From: an uncultured Chloroflexota bacterium
GTDB lineage: Bacteria > Chloroflexota > Anaerolineae > Caldilineales > Caldilineaceae
Length of the DNA: 11,386 bases
Assembly: GCA_903879975.1 (NCBI GenBank)
Contig: CAIRNL010000657.1
Coordinates: 1-11,386, forward strand
Direction: 5' to 3'
Both the position numbers and the translations under genes were made by a program. Of this stretch, positions 1 through 7,248 are shown piece after piece; positions within the stretch are counted from its first letter, which is position 1; each line of letters opens with the position of its first letter. The notes beneath the pieces were generated by a model, which did not search any database, was not told the DNA's origin, and saw nothing but the letters and a program-made list of their open reading frames with translations.

Positions 1-7
1 AGGAGAG

Positions 8-119
8 CTAGTACACAGGGACCTAAGTCAATCGGTAGTGATGGAGCAGCGCAGCATGTAGAGCGATTTGCCAAATCGCTCTACAAAACCGCCGGCCTAT
101 TTGCGCCCATCTGTACTAG
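8..119. repeat. Inverted repeat enclosing a perfect 27-bp palindrome
   Basis: Positions 58-70 (GTAGAGCGATTTG) and 72-84 (CAAATCGCTCTAC) are exact reverse complements around one central base. An outer 8-bp inverted repeat, CTAGTACA (8-15) and TGTACTAG (112-119), flanks it; a further AGAG/CTCT pairing is possible just outside with a small bulge. There is no T-run after the palindrome on either strand, so it is not a standard intrinsic terminator, although it sits just downstream of the LysM-fasciclin stop codon. It resembles the short interspersed palindromes found between genes in many Chloroflexota and cyanobacterial genomes (recalled, not searched). A small non-autonomous element is also possible. 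No coding signal was seen in 1-128. Confidence 0.6.
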
Positions 120-128
120 ACGCTCTGC

Positions 129-2078
129 CTACTGGGCAGGCGGCAAAATCACCGCGCTGATGGCGTGGATCACACCGTTGCTGGCCGGAATATCCGCAAT
201 GGTCACCTTGGCGCCGTTGACGTAGACACTGCCATCCTTGATCTCGAAGGTCACCGGCTGGCCTTGCACGGTCGTGGCACGCTGCCCATTGGTAATATCA
301 CCGGATTCAACCAAACCAGTCACGACGTGATACTGTAGAATCTGAGCAAGTTCTTTCGCTTGCAGCAGTTGGTCGGCAGTAAGGCCGGTCGTCGCCAGCA
401 ATTCATTGAAGGCAGCATCCGTCGGGGCAAAGACCGTGTATTCGCCACCAGCTAGGGTAGCATCCAGCCCCGTCGCTTCTAGTGCAGCGGCCAGAATCGA
501 GAAGTTCGGATTGCTGGCAGCGACCTCGGCAATCGTGCCAGCAGCCGTCGTTGCGCTGCTGCCTGTGGTGGCACGCGCCGTGGATGTCGTTGTACCGGTC
601 GACGTGACGCTGGTCGTCGCCCTCACAGCAGTCGTGGCGGTCGCCGTCACAGTGGCCGTCACAGTGGCTGCCGCAGCTGGCGTTGCCGCTGCAGTCGTGG
701 CGGCGGCAGGCGTCGCTGCTGCAGTGGGAGCTGTCGCCTCGGCGCCAATCTCCTGGGTGGTCGGTAGCTTGATCACCTGGCCAACCTCAATGACATTGCA
801 GTCGGACAGGTCGTTGAAAGCACACAACCGCTCGTACAGACGGAAATCGCCGTAAATGTCACGGGCGATGATAGCCAGAGTATCACCGGATTGAACTGTA
901 TAGGTGCCGCCGGGTTCACCTGCGCGTCCGGTCGATTCGGCCGCGGTGCTCGCCGCAGTCGTCGTGCCGGCAGCAGTCGTGCCAGCAACAGCCGCTGCAG
1001 CCACAGGGAGGGTACCGGTCGTGGCTTCCTTGGCAGTAATCGTCTGCAGCGAATCGTCGACCAACAGACCGCCGGTGACACCTAGTTCGTAGGTGGCAGG
1101 CACGCGTGAGTTGTTGTAGACGATCACTGTGTATGGGCCAAAGCCGGACGCGGTAAAGCTCGCCGAGCGGACATTTTCCTCGCCGGAAGCATTGACACGG
1201 TTGCCGGCAGCCACAGCAACGTCGCCAGCATTCTCACCACCCTGGTAGCGCCTGAAACCCTGGTCGTCCAGTACCCAGAAGCTGAGACGACGCGCAAGTT
1301 CCTGATTGTCGCGCGGGTCAAAGGTCAGGCGCAGGGTGATTTCGCCGTCACGTTGAGACGGCTCAAGCCCCAGGAAATGCTGGTCGTATTGCTCAGCCAG
1401 TTCGCCTTCGACGCTCTCCCCACGGAATGGGCCGGCTGCCACCAGCGTGACAGCCGGGGTAGCAGTCGCTGCGGCAGCAGCCTCAGTCGTCGCCGCAATA
1501 GGCGCAGCGGCACTGGACGTTTCCGCTGCTGTTTCTGTGGCTTCTGGAGTTGCCTCTTCCTCAGCCGCAGCTCCCACCGCCGTCACCTGCCCACTCTCAT
1601 CGGAGATGATGCCGTTGCTGGCACTCAACGTGAAGTTGGCATCCGTCGCCGAATCGTTGTAAACGATGATGGTGTAAGCCGGCCCCGTGGCTCGGAACGA
1701 TGCCCCCTGCTGGTTGTCGGGGGCATTCTGGAAGAAGTCCGTGCTACCGGACGCAACATTGTTACTTTGCAAGCGCTGGCCGGCGATTGCAGCTGCCAGA
1801 TTGCTCTCGTTCAGAATATAGAAACCGACGCCGTTGTCTTCCGGATTGGCGCGATCCCATACCGCCGTGAGCGTCACTGTGCCCGGATTCTCCGGAGCCA
1901 GACCCAGCCAGATTTGAGCAAACTGACCGCCGGTGATGGTACCCTTGACCTCCGATGCGCTGAGCTGAGCGGCAGGTGCAGCCTGCTCAGCAGCCAGTGC
2001 GACTGGGGCAAAAGTCGTGAGGAGCAGCGCTGCAATGAGAGCGCCGGTCAGAAATCGGTGCCATTTTGTTTGGGTCAT
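129..2078 (-). CDS. Secreted LysM and fasciclin (FAS1) domain protein
   Basis: The product is 649 aa and probably a surface protein that binds peptidoglycan or mediates adhesion. Residues 1-30 are a signal peptide (basic start, hydrophobic core, ending near ALAAEQ). Residues about 43-166 and 222-346 are two copies of one beta-rich domain; both contain LGL-x-P, F-x-(I/V)L, ASFxA and YT(V/I)IVYN and are joined by an Ala/Thr/Glu-rich spacer. I cannot assign this domain to a known family. A LysM domain lies at about 391-440 (TYTVQSGDTL, IYGD, GQVIKLP); LysM binds N-acetylglucosamine-containing glycans. Residues 441-514 are an Ala/Thr linker. A FAS1 domain fills 515-649, with YTVFAPTDAAF, the central YHVV, and a C-terminal NGVIHAISAVILPP. 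The start at 2078 was preferred to the ATG at 2093 because GGAGGT sits 5 bases before it and inside the longer reading. Confidence 0.93.
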   Translation of the reverse strand: MTQTKWHRFLTGALIAALLLTTFAPVALAAEQAAPAAQLSASEVKGTITGGQFAQIWLGLAPENPGTVTLTAVWDRANPEDNGVGFYILNESNLAAAIAGQRLQSNNVASGSTDFFQNAPDNQQGASFRATGPAYTIIVYNDSATDANFTLSASNGIISDESGQVTAVGAAAEEEATPEATETAAETSSAAAPIAATTEAAAAATATPAVTLVAAGPFRGESVEGELAEQYDQHFLGLEPSQRDGEITLRLTFDPRDNQELARRLSFWVLDDQGFRRYQGGENAGDVAVAAGNRVNASGEENVRSASFTASGFGPYTVIVYNNSRVPATYELGVTGGLLVDDSLQTITAKEATTGTLPVAAAAVAGTTAAGTTTAASTAAESTGRAGEPGGTYTVQSGDTLAIIARDIYGDFRLYERLCAFNDLSDCNVIEVGQVIKLPTTQEIGAEATAPTAAATPAAATTAAATPAAAATVTATVTATATTAVRATTSVTSTGTTTSTARATTGSSATTAAGTIAEVAASNPNFSILAAALEATGLDATLAGGEYTVFAPTDAAFNELLATTGLTADQLLQAKELAQILQYHVVTGLVESGDITNGQRATTVQGQPVTFEIKDGSVYVNGAKVTIADIPASNGVIHAISAVILPPAQ

Positions 2079-2264
2079 AGATAACCTCCACATGACCGAA
2101 ATATTCAGGGTTGCGACGTTGTGTTGCTATTTGTAAACAGAACCATCGCAACGAAAAACATGTTTGAAAACACAGGAGTAGCCTTACGGTACTACTCACA
2201 ATACAGACGCTTACGGTAGCCAACCGGTTCCGTCAACCAGACTGATGCACGCCTTCAACACAAT
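2079..2264 (-). promoter_or_regulatory. Long structured 5' UTR of the LysM-fasciclin gene
   Basis: This is the stretch between the predicted transcription start and the start codon, about 186 bases with no convincing ORF. It holds a hairpin with 6-bp arms (2176-2181 and 2192-2197) and a 10-base loop. The 9-bp sequence CTTACGGTA occurs twice (2183-2191, within that loop, and 2210-2218). The self-complementary octamer AACCGGTT is at 2222-2229. A strong ribosome-binding site, GGAGGT, ends 5 bases before the ATG. No known riboswitch class was recognised. A role in RNA stability, protein binding or translation control is inference. Confidence 0.4.
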
Positions 2265-2270
2265 TGAAAC

Positions 2271-2299
2271 ATTATACATCCGCCCGCCTGACCTGCCAA
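2271..2299 (-). promoter_or_regulatory. Sigma70-type promoter for the LysM-fasciclin gene
   Basis: On the minus strand, TTGGCA (2299-2294; 5 of 6 match to TTGACA) is followed after 17 bases by a perfect TATAAT (2276-2271). Transcription would start near 2264. Spacing and sequence are close to ideal for the housekeeping sigma factor, which suits an abundant surface protein. Confidence 0.72.
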
Positions 2300-2408
2300 A
2301 AGTCTCTGCTGTTTCACCTCTTCAAACTCTTATTCCATCCGCCTTTCCATCTCGCTAGATTCAAGCACACGAACTGCAGGCAGTGATGTGGGAGACCGCC
2401 AGACCGCT

Positions 2409-2454
2409 CCTATCCCGACGTCACGCCCTAAGGAAGCGGCGGCGTCGGGATAGG
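2409..2454 (-). terminator. Strong hairpin across the stop codon of the Ig-like repeat gene
   Basis: CCTATCCCGACG (2409-2420) and CGTCGGGATAGG (2443-2454) are exact 12-bp reverse complements, extendable inward by a G-U and a C-G pair. The 22-base loop contains the stop codon (2428-2430). The minus-strand RNA has no U-tract after the hairpin, so it is not a classical intrinsic terminator. It could be an atypical terminator or a 3'-end block against exonucleases. One arm encodes part of the C-terminal PTPIPTPP stretch. Confidence 0.4.
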
Positions 2455-3780
2455 CGTCGGTGTAGGCGGAATCGCCACAATATTCTGAACATGGTAATCC
2501 GAATGGGTGTAGTCTTGTCGGACAATCCGCAGACGAAAATCATACGCACCTGCCGGCAGTAAACCCAGATCCAGGCGGGCAAGATAGTTGTTGACCACCG
2601 GTTTTACATCGCTGAACAGGAACTTCCAGTCGCCCGCACCGGCCGGTGACCAGTGAATTTCCCAACGCAGCAAATCCGGCACAGCGGTCGTGCCTACAAA
2701 ATCGACGACACCCGTGACACGGGTGTTGTCGAAGGGTAAATACAGGCCAGGTGACTTGGCCGCCGCACGCGTGGCGGCAGGATGGATGGTCAGCGCCTGG
2801 CGCGCGTTGTCCACGCGGAGCTTGGTCACATAGTATTCGTCGTAATTGCTGTCCCGATAGACGACGCGCAGGCGCAGATCGTAGAATCCATCGGCCAGTT
2901 GTAACGTGTCGAGTAGATAGATCTCCGACTGCCAAAACTGCTCGCTGTTGGTGTACAGCCAACTCCACTGCTCCATCCCGCTGGGCGTGATGGAAAGCTC
3001 GTAGCGGTCAAAGGGATTCAAGGCCGTCTTGCTGTTGACTGTGGCAATGATTGGTACCTGGCCGCGCAGAATGTCGCCATTCTGTGGTTCGAAGATGCCC
3101 TGCGCGTTGGGCACATAGCTGCGGAAACGTGGCGTCGGCGTGATGGTAGGCGACGGCGTCGGGAAGACGAGTAAAGGAGAGGCCGGCTGCACGGCGCCAA
3201 AGGCATCCACCACGGGGGTGGGTGTCGGCGGCATGGCGTTGCGCACCTCGAGCCGCCGCACAAATGCTTCCGTGTAATGGCCATTGCGATCGATCGCTCG
3301 CACGCGCAAATCGTAGCGGCCGTCGGGCAATGGGTAGGTGTTGAGCACATGCACCACGCCATTTCGCACTGCGTTGCGGCTGGTCGCAAGCCACTGCCAG
3401 TTTTCAGAGCCGGTCACGGCAAGATGCACGTCATAGCGCACGAAATCGTCGATCATCGTGCTGCCGGCAATAAGAGCAAAGCCGGCCACCGCGTCGCCTT
3501 CCTGCGGATTGGTAATTGCGTTGACTACGCTGAAGTCCAGCGTCGGTGTGGCCGAGATCATGGGCGGCACAGGCGGGAATGGTGTAAAAAAAAAGGGCGT
3601 TGCTGTCGGAAAGAGAGTCGGCGTTTGGAATGGCGACTGAAAAGGCGACTGAAAGGCAACATCCGGCACATCCAGCCCCGCCAGCACGCGTTGCGCCCGC
3701 TCCCCGCCGATCGCCAGCGCAAGCACGACCCCACCCAGTATGATCAATAACGCGCGAGTCCGAATCGTGTCCCTCTTCAT
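2428..3780 (-). CDS. Membrane-anchored or secreted protein with three Ig/FN3-like repeats
   Basis: The product is 450 aa. Residues 1-25 have basic residues followed by a hydrophobic stretch (LLIILGGVVLALAIGG), a signal anchor or signal peptide. Residues about 42-82 form a Pro/Thr/Phe-rich spacer that starts with tandem QSPF units. Three homologous domains follow at about 88-181, 228-325 and 346-438. Each has an opening P-x-x-(G/N)-(D/T) turn, a central (R)Y/WE/D segment, a W-x-(W/F)-L motif, and a closing (D/A)G-x-YD-(L/F)-R-(L/V)-R strand. PTP-rich spacers separate the first two repeats and end the protein. The fold looks like an Ig or FN3 sandwich of the type seen at the C-termini of Chloroflexota penicillin-binding proteins (family recollection). 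No enzymatic motif was seen. It probably works outside the membrane as a binding or scaffold protein. A 9-base homopolymer lies inside the spacer at 3586-3594. Confidence 0.85.
   Translation of the reverse strand: MKRDTIRTRALLIILGGVVLALAIGGERAQRVLAGLDVPDVAFQSPFQSPFQTPTLFPTATPFFFTPFPPVPPMISATPTLDFSVVNAITNPQEGDAVAGFALIAGSTMIDDFVRYDVHLAVTGSENWQWLATSRNAVRNGVVHVLNTYPLPDGRYDLRVRAIDRNGHYTEAFVRRLEVRNAMPPTPTPVVDAFGAVQPASPLLVFPTPSPTITPTPRFRSYVPNAQGIFEPQNGDILRGQVPIIATVNSKTALNPFDRYELSITPSGMEQWSWLYTNSEQFWQSEIYLLDTLQLADGFYDLRLRVVYRDSNYDEYYVTKLRVDNARQALTIHPAATRAAAKSPGLYLPFDNTRVTGVVDFVGTTAVPDLLRWEIHWSPAGAGDWKFLFSDVKPVVNNYLARLDLGLLPAGAYDFRLRIVRQDYTHSDYHVQNIVAIPPTPTPIPTPPLP
3586..3594 (-). repeat. A9/T9 homopolymer inside the coding region
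   Basis: Nine consecutive A on the plus strand read as T9 in the gene and encode part of the FFF at residues 63-65, after the signal segment and before the first folded repeat. A one-base slip here would remove all three domains. The frame is intact as given. Confidence 0.85.
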
Positions 3781-3788
3781 AGCTCTCG

Positions 3789-3794
3789 AGTATA
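3789..3794 (-). promoter_or_regulatory. Possible -10 element for the Ig-like repeat gene
   Basis: TATACT (5 of 6 match to TATAAT) reads on the minus strand 8 bases before the ATG at 3780, so transcription would begin at or very near the start codon and give a leaderless or nearly leaderless mRNA. The only -35 candidate is a weak TTGCGG 19 bases upstream. The 179-base gap between this gene and the HAD gene has no clear terminator, so read-through is also possible. Confidence 0.3.
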
Positions 3795-3959
3795 GCGCAT
3801 GCAGGATAGGTCACCGCAAATAAAAAATGTGGGCGAAGCAAATCGAAACCAGGCGATCATGGCTGGACGCTGCACGCCACAGTCGGGCACTCCACGGCGA
3901 GAGGCAGGTCTCGGCATCTGCTTGAATACGCCGCAGCGTTGAGGCCGACCAGGACGGGA

Positions 3960-4628
3960 TCAGGGTGCCACGCCAGGCAACAGAAGGGAGCGAATCTCTG
4001 CAAAGGAAGCGCATACGGCGTCTGCCCCGGCGGCAGCCAATGTCGATGCCGAGTAGGTGGTCGTCAGGCCGACGACGCGGCATCCTGCACTCCGCCCAGA
4101 GCGGATGCCGTTGACCGAGTCCTCGATGACGACACAGGCTGCAGCAGGTTGCCCTAGCCGTTCTGCCGCACGCCGATAGGGTTCGGGATCTGGCTTGGTG
4201 CGCTCGACATCCTCGGCCGTGACCACCGCGTCAAAGTAATCGTACAGGCCGAAGCGATCGAACACCAGAAGCTGGTTGCTGCGCAGCGACGACGTTGCCA
4301 CTGCAAAACCACGAAAATGAGGCCGTGCAGCGCGGATGAACTCTACCGCACCGGGAATAGACCGGAGGCGATGCGCCATGGCCAGGTAGGTGACCTGCTT
4401 CTGAGCCAGGAGATCCGCAGTCGCAAAACGGTCGGCAAGATAGGTGCGATTGATGTGGGCGAGCAGCACTTCATCGGGGATGCCCATGAACTCATCAAAG
4501 AGGGGCGGCGGCAATATCACCCCGTGCGTAGCTATGACAGCTGCTACCGCCTCGTTGTGCATCGCCTCAGAATCCACAATCACGCCGTCAAGGTCAAATA
4601 AAATCGCTTGAATTCCCTCTATTCCCAT
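3960..4628 (-). CDS. HAD-superfamily phosphatase / beta-phosphoglucomutase-like hydrolase
   Basis: The product is 222 aa, the usual size for a HAD subfamily I enzyme with an alpha-helical cap. Motif I is FDLDGVIVDSE, with nucleophile Asp12 and acid/base Asp14. Motif II is ATSSLRS, with Ser113. Motif III is the Lys145 of TKPDPEPY. Motif IV is VIEDSVNGI, with Glu169 and Asp170 binding Mg2+. The layout fits the sugar-phosphate phosphatase and beta-phosphoglucomutase group, acting in the cytoplasm on a small phosphorylated metabolite; the substrate cannot be read from sequence. The start at 4628 has a GGGAG ribosome-binding site. It lies 78 bases after the response-regulator gene on the same strand. 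That gap holds only a 6-bp hairpin (TGGGGC 4657-4662 with GCCCCA 4685-4690) without a T-tract, so co-transcription with the exporter operon is possible. Confidence 0.88.
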   Translation of the reverse strand: MGIEGIQAILFDLDGVIVDSEAMHNEAVAAVIATHGVILPPPLFDEFMGIPDEVLLAHINRTYLADRFATADLLAQKQVTYLAMAHRLRSIPGAVEFIRAARPHFRGFAVATSSLRSNQLLVFDRFGLYDYFDAVVTAEDVERTKPDPEPYRRAAERLGQPAAACVVIEDSVNGIRSGRSAGCRVVGLTTTYSASTLAAAGADAVCASFAEIRSLLLPGVAP

Positions 4629-4706
4629 TTCCGTCTCCCTCTCGTTGTGTCATTCGTGGGGCGCCATGCCACAAGCCCATTTATGCCCCATCTTGCCGCT
4701 TTCCAC

Positions 4707-5366
4707 TCACAACAGGATCAACCCCGCCCGCGTCGCCTGTACCACTGCTTCGGTACGGCTCTGCGCGCCCAACTTACCCAAGATGGCATTGACGTGGAAC
4801 TTGACCGTGTGTTCGCTGATGTTGAGCGCGCGGGCGATCTCCTTATTGGAAAGCCCCTCGGCCAAGTGGCGCAGAACCTCCAATTCACGCTCGGAGAGTG
4901 GTTCAACCAGGTCCAGCTGGGCTGGCGAGGGAGCGGGTGCAGTCAGCAGCGACGCATCGAAGACGAGCAGCCCCTGCACGACTGCGTGTAACGCGGATGC
5001 CATCTGGCCGGCACGGCTGGCGCGCAGCAGCAGACCACGTACGCCCGCCGCCCGTACCATGCCCGCCAGCGCGTCGACCGCCAGCAGTGCCACTACCGGC
5101 TGTGTATGCTCCTCGACAAACTGGCTGAGCGCAGCGAGCTGACCGTCAGGCGTCCACCCCAAGTCCCACAGAATTGCATCAGGCTGAAATGCGTCGAGCA
5201 TGGCATGGAGGTCGGCATTGCTGCCGGCCTGGCCAGCGACAACGATCGTGGGTTCGTACGCAAGCAACGCGCTGAGACCGGTGCGCACCAGGGGATCGTC
5301 GGCCAGAATCAACACGCGAAGTCCGTTGGCTTGCGGCTGATTTGGCAAGTAGGTGACCTCAGACAT
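4707..5366 (-). CDS. NarL/LuxR-family response regulator with atypical receiver
   Basis: The product is 219 aa, typical of the NarL/FixJ class. A receiver domain spans about 16-135. Asp23/Asp24 form the acidic pocket, and Asp68 (in ILWDLGW) matches the phosphoacceptor. The conserved switch Thr/Ser after strand 4 is missing (VVALLAV), and the usual Lys after strand 5 is Arg115 (GLLLRAS). A LuxR-type helix-turn-helix spans about 155-217, with LSERELEVLRHLAEGLSNKEIA, then SEHTVKFHVNAILGKLG. It presumably binds DNA as a dimer and controls transcription. No histidine kinase is visible in the window. The start lies 12 bases after the second exporter stop codon with only a weak AAAGAG ribosome-binding site, so it is probably co-transcribed with the exporter. 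Targets are unknown; the operon itself is an obvious candidate. Confidence 0.9.
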   Translation of the reverse strand: MSEVTYLPNQPQANGLRVLILADDPLVRTGLSALLAYEPTIVVAGQAGSNADLHAMLDAFQPDAILWDLGWTPDGQLAALSQFVEEHTQPVVALLAVDALAGMVRAAGVRGLLLRASRAGQMASALHAVVQGLLVFDASLLTAPAPSPAQLDLVEPLSERELEVLRHLAEGLSNKEIARALNISEHTVKFHVNAILGKLGAQSRTEAVVQATRAGLILL

Positions 5367-5378
5367 GGCTCTTTGTCA

Positions 5379-7244
5379 TTACGGTACATCGGCGTGTGCG
5401 TGGCGCTGCCACTGCATCGTGTAGAGATTGTAATAGTATCCCTGCTTTGCCAGTAGTTCCTGATGGCTGCCTCGCTCGACGATGCGCCCATGTTCCATGA
5501 CCACAATCTGGTCGGCGTTGACGATCGTGCTCAGGCGGTGGGCAATGACGAAACTGGTGCGGCCGGCCATCAGCGTGTCCATCGCGCGCTGGATGATCTG
5601 CTCCGTGGCCGTATCGACACTGCTCGTTGCCTCGTCCAGAATAAGAATGCACGGGTCGGCCAGGAGCGCGCGAGCAAAAGAGAGGATCTGTCGCTGCCCT
5701 GTGCTGAAATTGCCGCCATTCTCCTCCACCTGTGCTGCATAGCCCTCGGGCAACGCCATGATGAAGTCGTGCGCGCCCACAGCCCTGGCCGCCGCAATCA
5801 CCTCGTCGTCACTCGCATCCAGCCGCCCGTAGCGAATGTTGTCCGCAATGGTGCCGCCGAAGAGAAAGGTATCCTGCAGGACAATACCCATCTGCGACCG
5901 CAAACTGGCCAGCGTGACATTGCGCACGTCGCGGCCGTCGACCATCACTGCACCGCCGGTGACATCATAGAAACGTGCCAGCAGACGCACAACGGTGCTC
6001 TTGCCCGCCCCTGTTTCGCCGACCAGGGCGATGCGCTGGCCCGGCGCAGCATGAATGCTCACCGCATCGAGCACCGGTTCGTCGTCCTTATAATGAAAGG
6101 TGACGTGCTCAAAATCGACGCGCCCTTCGATCGGGCCGATGTCGACGGCACCAGCCATGTCGGTGAGATCAGGTGGCGTGTCAAGCAGGGCAAAGACACG
6201 CTCGCTCGACGCCATGGTAGACTGGAAAGTGTTGTAACGCTGCGCTAACTCCCGGATGGGGTCAAAGAAACGGTCGACATAAAGCACGAAGGAGACGAGC
6301 ACGCCAGCCGTCAGCGCGTCGCCCATCACGAGCCAGCCGCCCACAGCCACGACAAGCGCCATAGCTAGCGAGCCGATGAAATCCACACCAGGGAAGAAAA
6401 CAGCAGAGAGCTTCGAGGCGCGCACGTTGGCATCGAAGAAGGAACGGTTCAGATCATCGAAGTGCCAGAAGTTGTGCAGTTCGCGGTTGAAACTCTTGGT
6501 CACGCGGATGCCCGAGATCGATTCGTTGAGATAACCGTTGATGATCGACAGCCGTTGGCGCGTGGCACGGTAGGCATCGCGCACATGCCTGCGCCAGTAG
6601 TTGGTCAGGAAGATCATCACTGGCAGCAGGCTAAAAACGACCAGGGCCAGCCGCCATTCTAGAAGCAACATGGCGACGGCGATGCCGATCAGGTTGAACA
6701 ACGAACGCGCCAACCCAGTGATCGACCACGTCAAGAACTCCTGCAAGACACCCACATCGCCGATGAGCCGGCTCATGAGGCGACCAACACTCATGTTGTT
6801 GTGAAAATTCAGCGACAGCGTGTGCAGATGGCGAAAGAGATGGCTGCGCACGTCAGTGACAACGCGCGTGCCAACAAAGGCCATGATATGAATCCGCTGG
6901 CGATTCGTGATCCATTCGACAACGGACACGCCGGCAAAGATCAGCGCCCACTGGTACAACGCAGTGAAGTGGCCTGCGCTCACCGCATCGACAGCTTGCC
7001 CCACGAACCACGGGCCGCTCACGGACAGCCCCGTCGAGACGGCCATGAAGAGCACCGCCAGGATGAGCTGCCTGCGGTAAGGCCGAATGTAGGTGAAAAG
7101 CCGCGCCAGCAGCCGACTGTCATAGGCCTTGCCCAGTACATCGTCGTCGCCGCCGTAGAGCAACAGAGCGATCTTTGCCTCGCGCTGCCGCCGCGCCTCC
7201 GGCGTATCCTGCCTACGCCGCCATTTGAGGGCTGAGTGTGTCAT
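5379..7244 (-). CDS. Heterodimeric multidrug ABC exporter, catalytic half (BmrD/YheH-like)
   Basis: The 621-aa half-transporter has a transmembrane domain at about 45-345 (several hydrophobic segments, exporter type) and an ATP-binding domain at about 375-605. Walker A is GETGAGKST (409-417), the Q-loop Gln is 457, Walker B is ILILDE with catalytic Glu538, the D-loop is SSVD, and the H-switch is His569 in IAHRLST. The signature motif is FSTGQ (513-517) instead of LSGGQ. This subunit therefore supplies a working Walker B and His but a degenerate signature, complementary to its neighbour. An N-terminal extension of about 40 charged residues precedes the first membrane helix. The start is 4 bases after the stop of the upstream half, with GGAG inside that gene's end, indicating translational coupling. 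Likely role: ATP-driven export of hydrophobic compounds or lipids. The substrate is unknown. Confidence 0.94.
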   Translation of the reverse strand: MTHSALKWRRRQDTPEARRQREAKIALLLYGGDDDVLGKAYDSRLLARLFTYIRPYRRQLILAVLFMAVSTGLSVSGPWFVGQAVDAVSAGHFTALYQWALIFAGVSVVEWITNRQRIHIMAFVGTRVVTDVRSHLFRHLHTLSLNFHNNMSVGRLMSRLIGDVGVLQEFLTWSITGLARSLFNLIGIAVAMLLLEWRLALVVFSLLPVMIFLTNYWRRHVRDAYRATRQRLSIINGYLNESISGIRVTKSFNRELHNFWHFDDLNRSFFDANVRASKLSAVFFPGVDFIGSLAMALVVAVGGWLVMGDALTAGVLVSFVLYVDRFFDPIRELAQRYNTFQSTMASSERVFALLDTPPDLTDMAGAVDIGPIEGRVDFEHVTFHYKDDEPVLDAVSIHAAPGQRIALVGETGAGKSTVVRLLARFYDVTGGAVMVDGRDVRNVTLASLRSQMGIVLQDTFLFGGTIADNIRYGRLDASDDEVIAAARAVGAHDFIMALPEGYAAQVEENGGNFSTGQRQILSFARALLADPCILILDEATSSVDTATEQIIQRAMDTLMAGRTSFVIAHRLSTIVNADQIVVMEHGRIVERGSHQELLAKQGYYYNLYTMQWQRHAHADVP

Positions 7245-7248
7245 GGGG

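Noticed and set aside
406..855. 149-aa plus-strand ORF rich in Ala and Val
   Set aside because: It is the antisense of the Ala/Thr linker and FAS1 coding region; its composition is a by-product of repetitive GC-rich codons, and it has no domain or ribosome-binding site.
1353..2084. 243-aa plus-strand ORF
   Set aside because: It is opposite the signal peptide and duplicated domains of the well-supported LysM-FAS1 gene, has no recognisable motif, and is Arg/Ser/Cys-rich as shadow frames usually are.
3795..3959. Terminator after the HAD gene
   Set aside because: A T6 run is present on the minus strand near 3824-3829, but no stem of useful length immediately precedes it.
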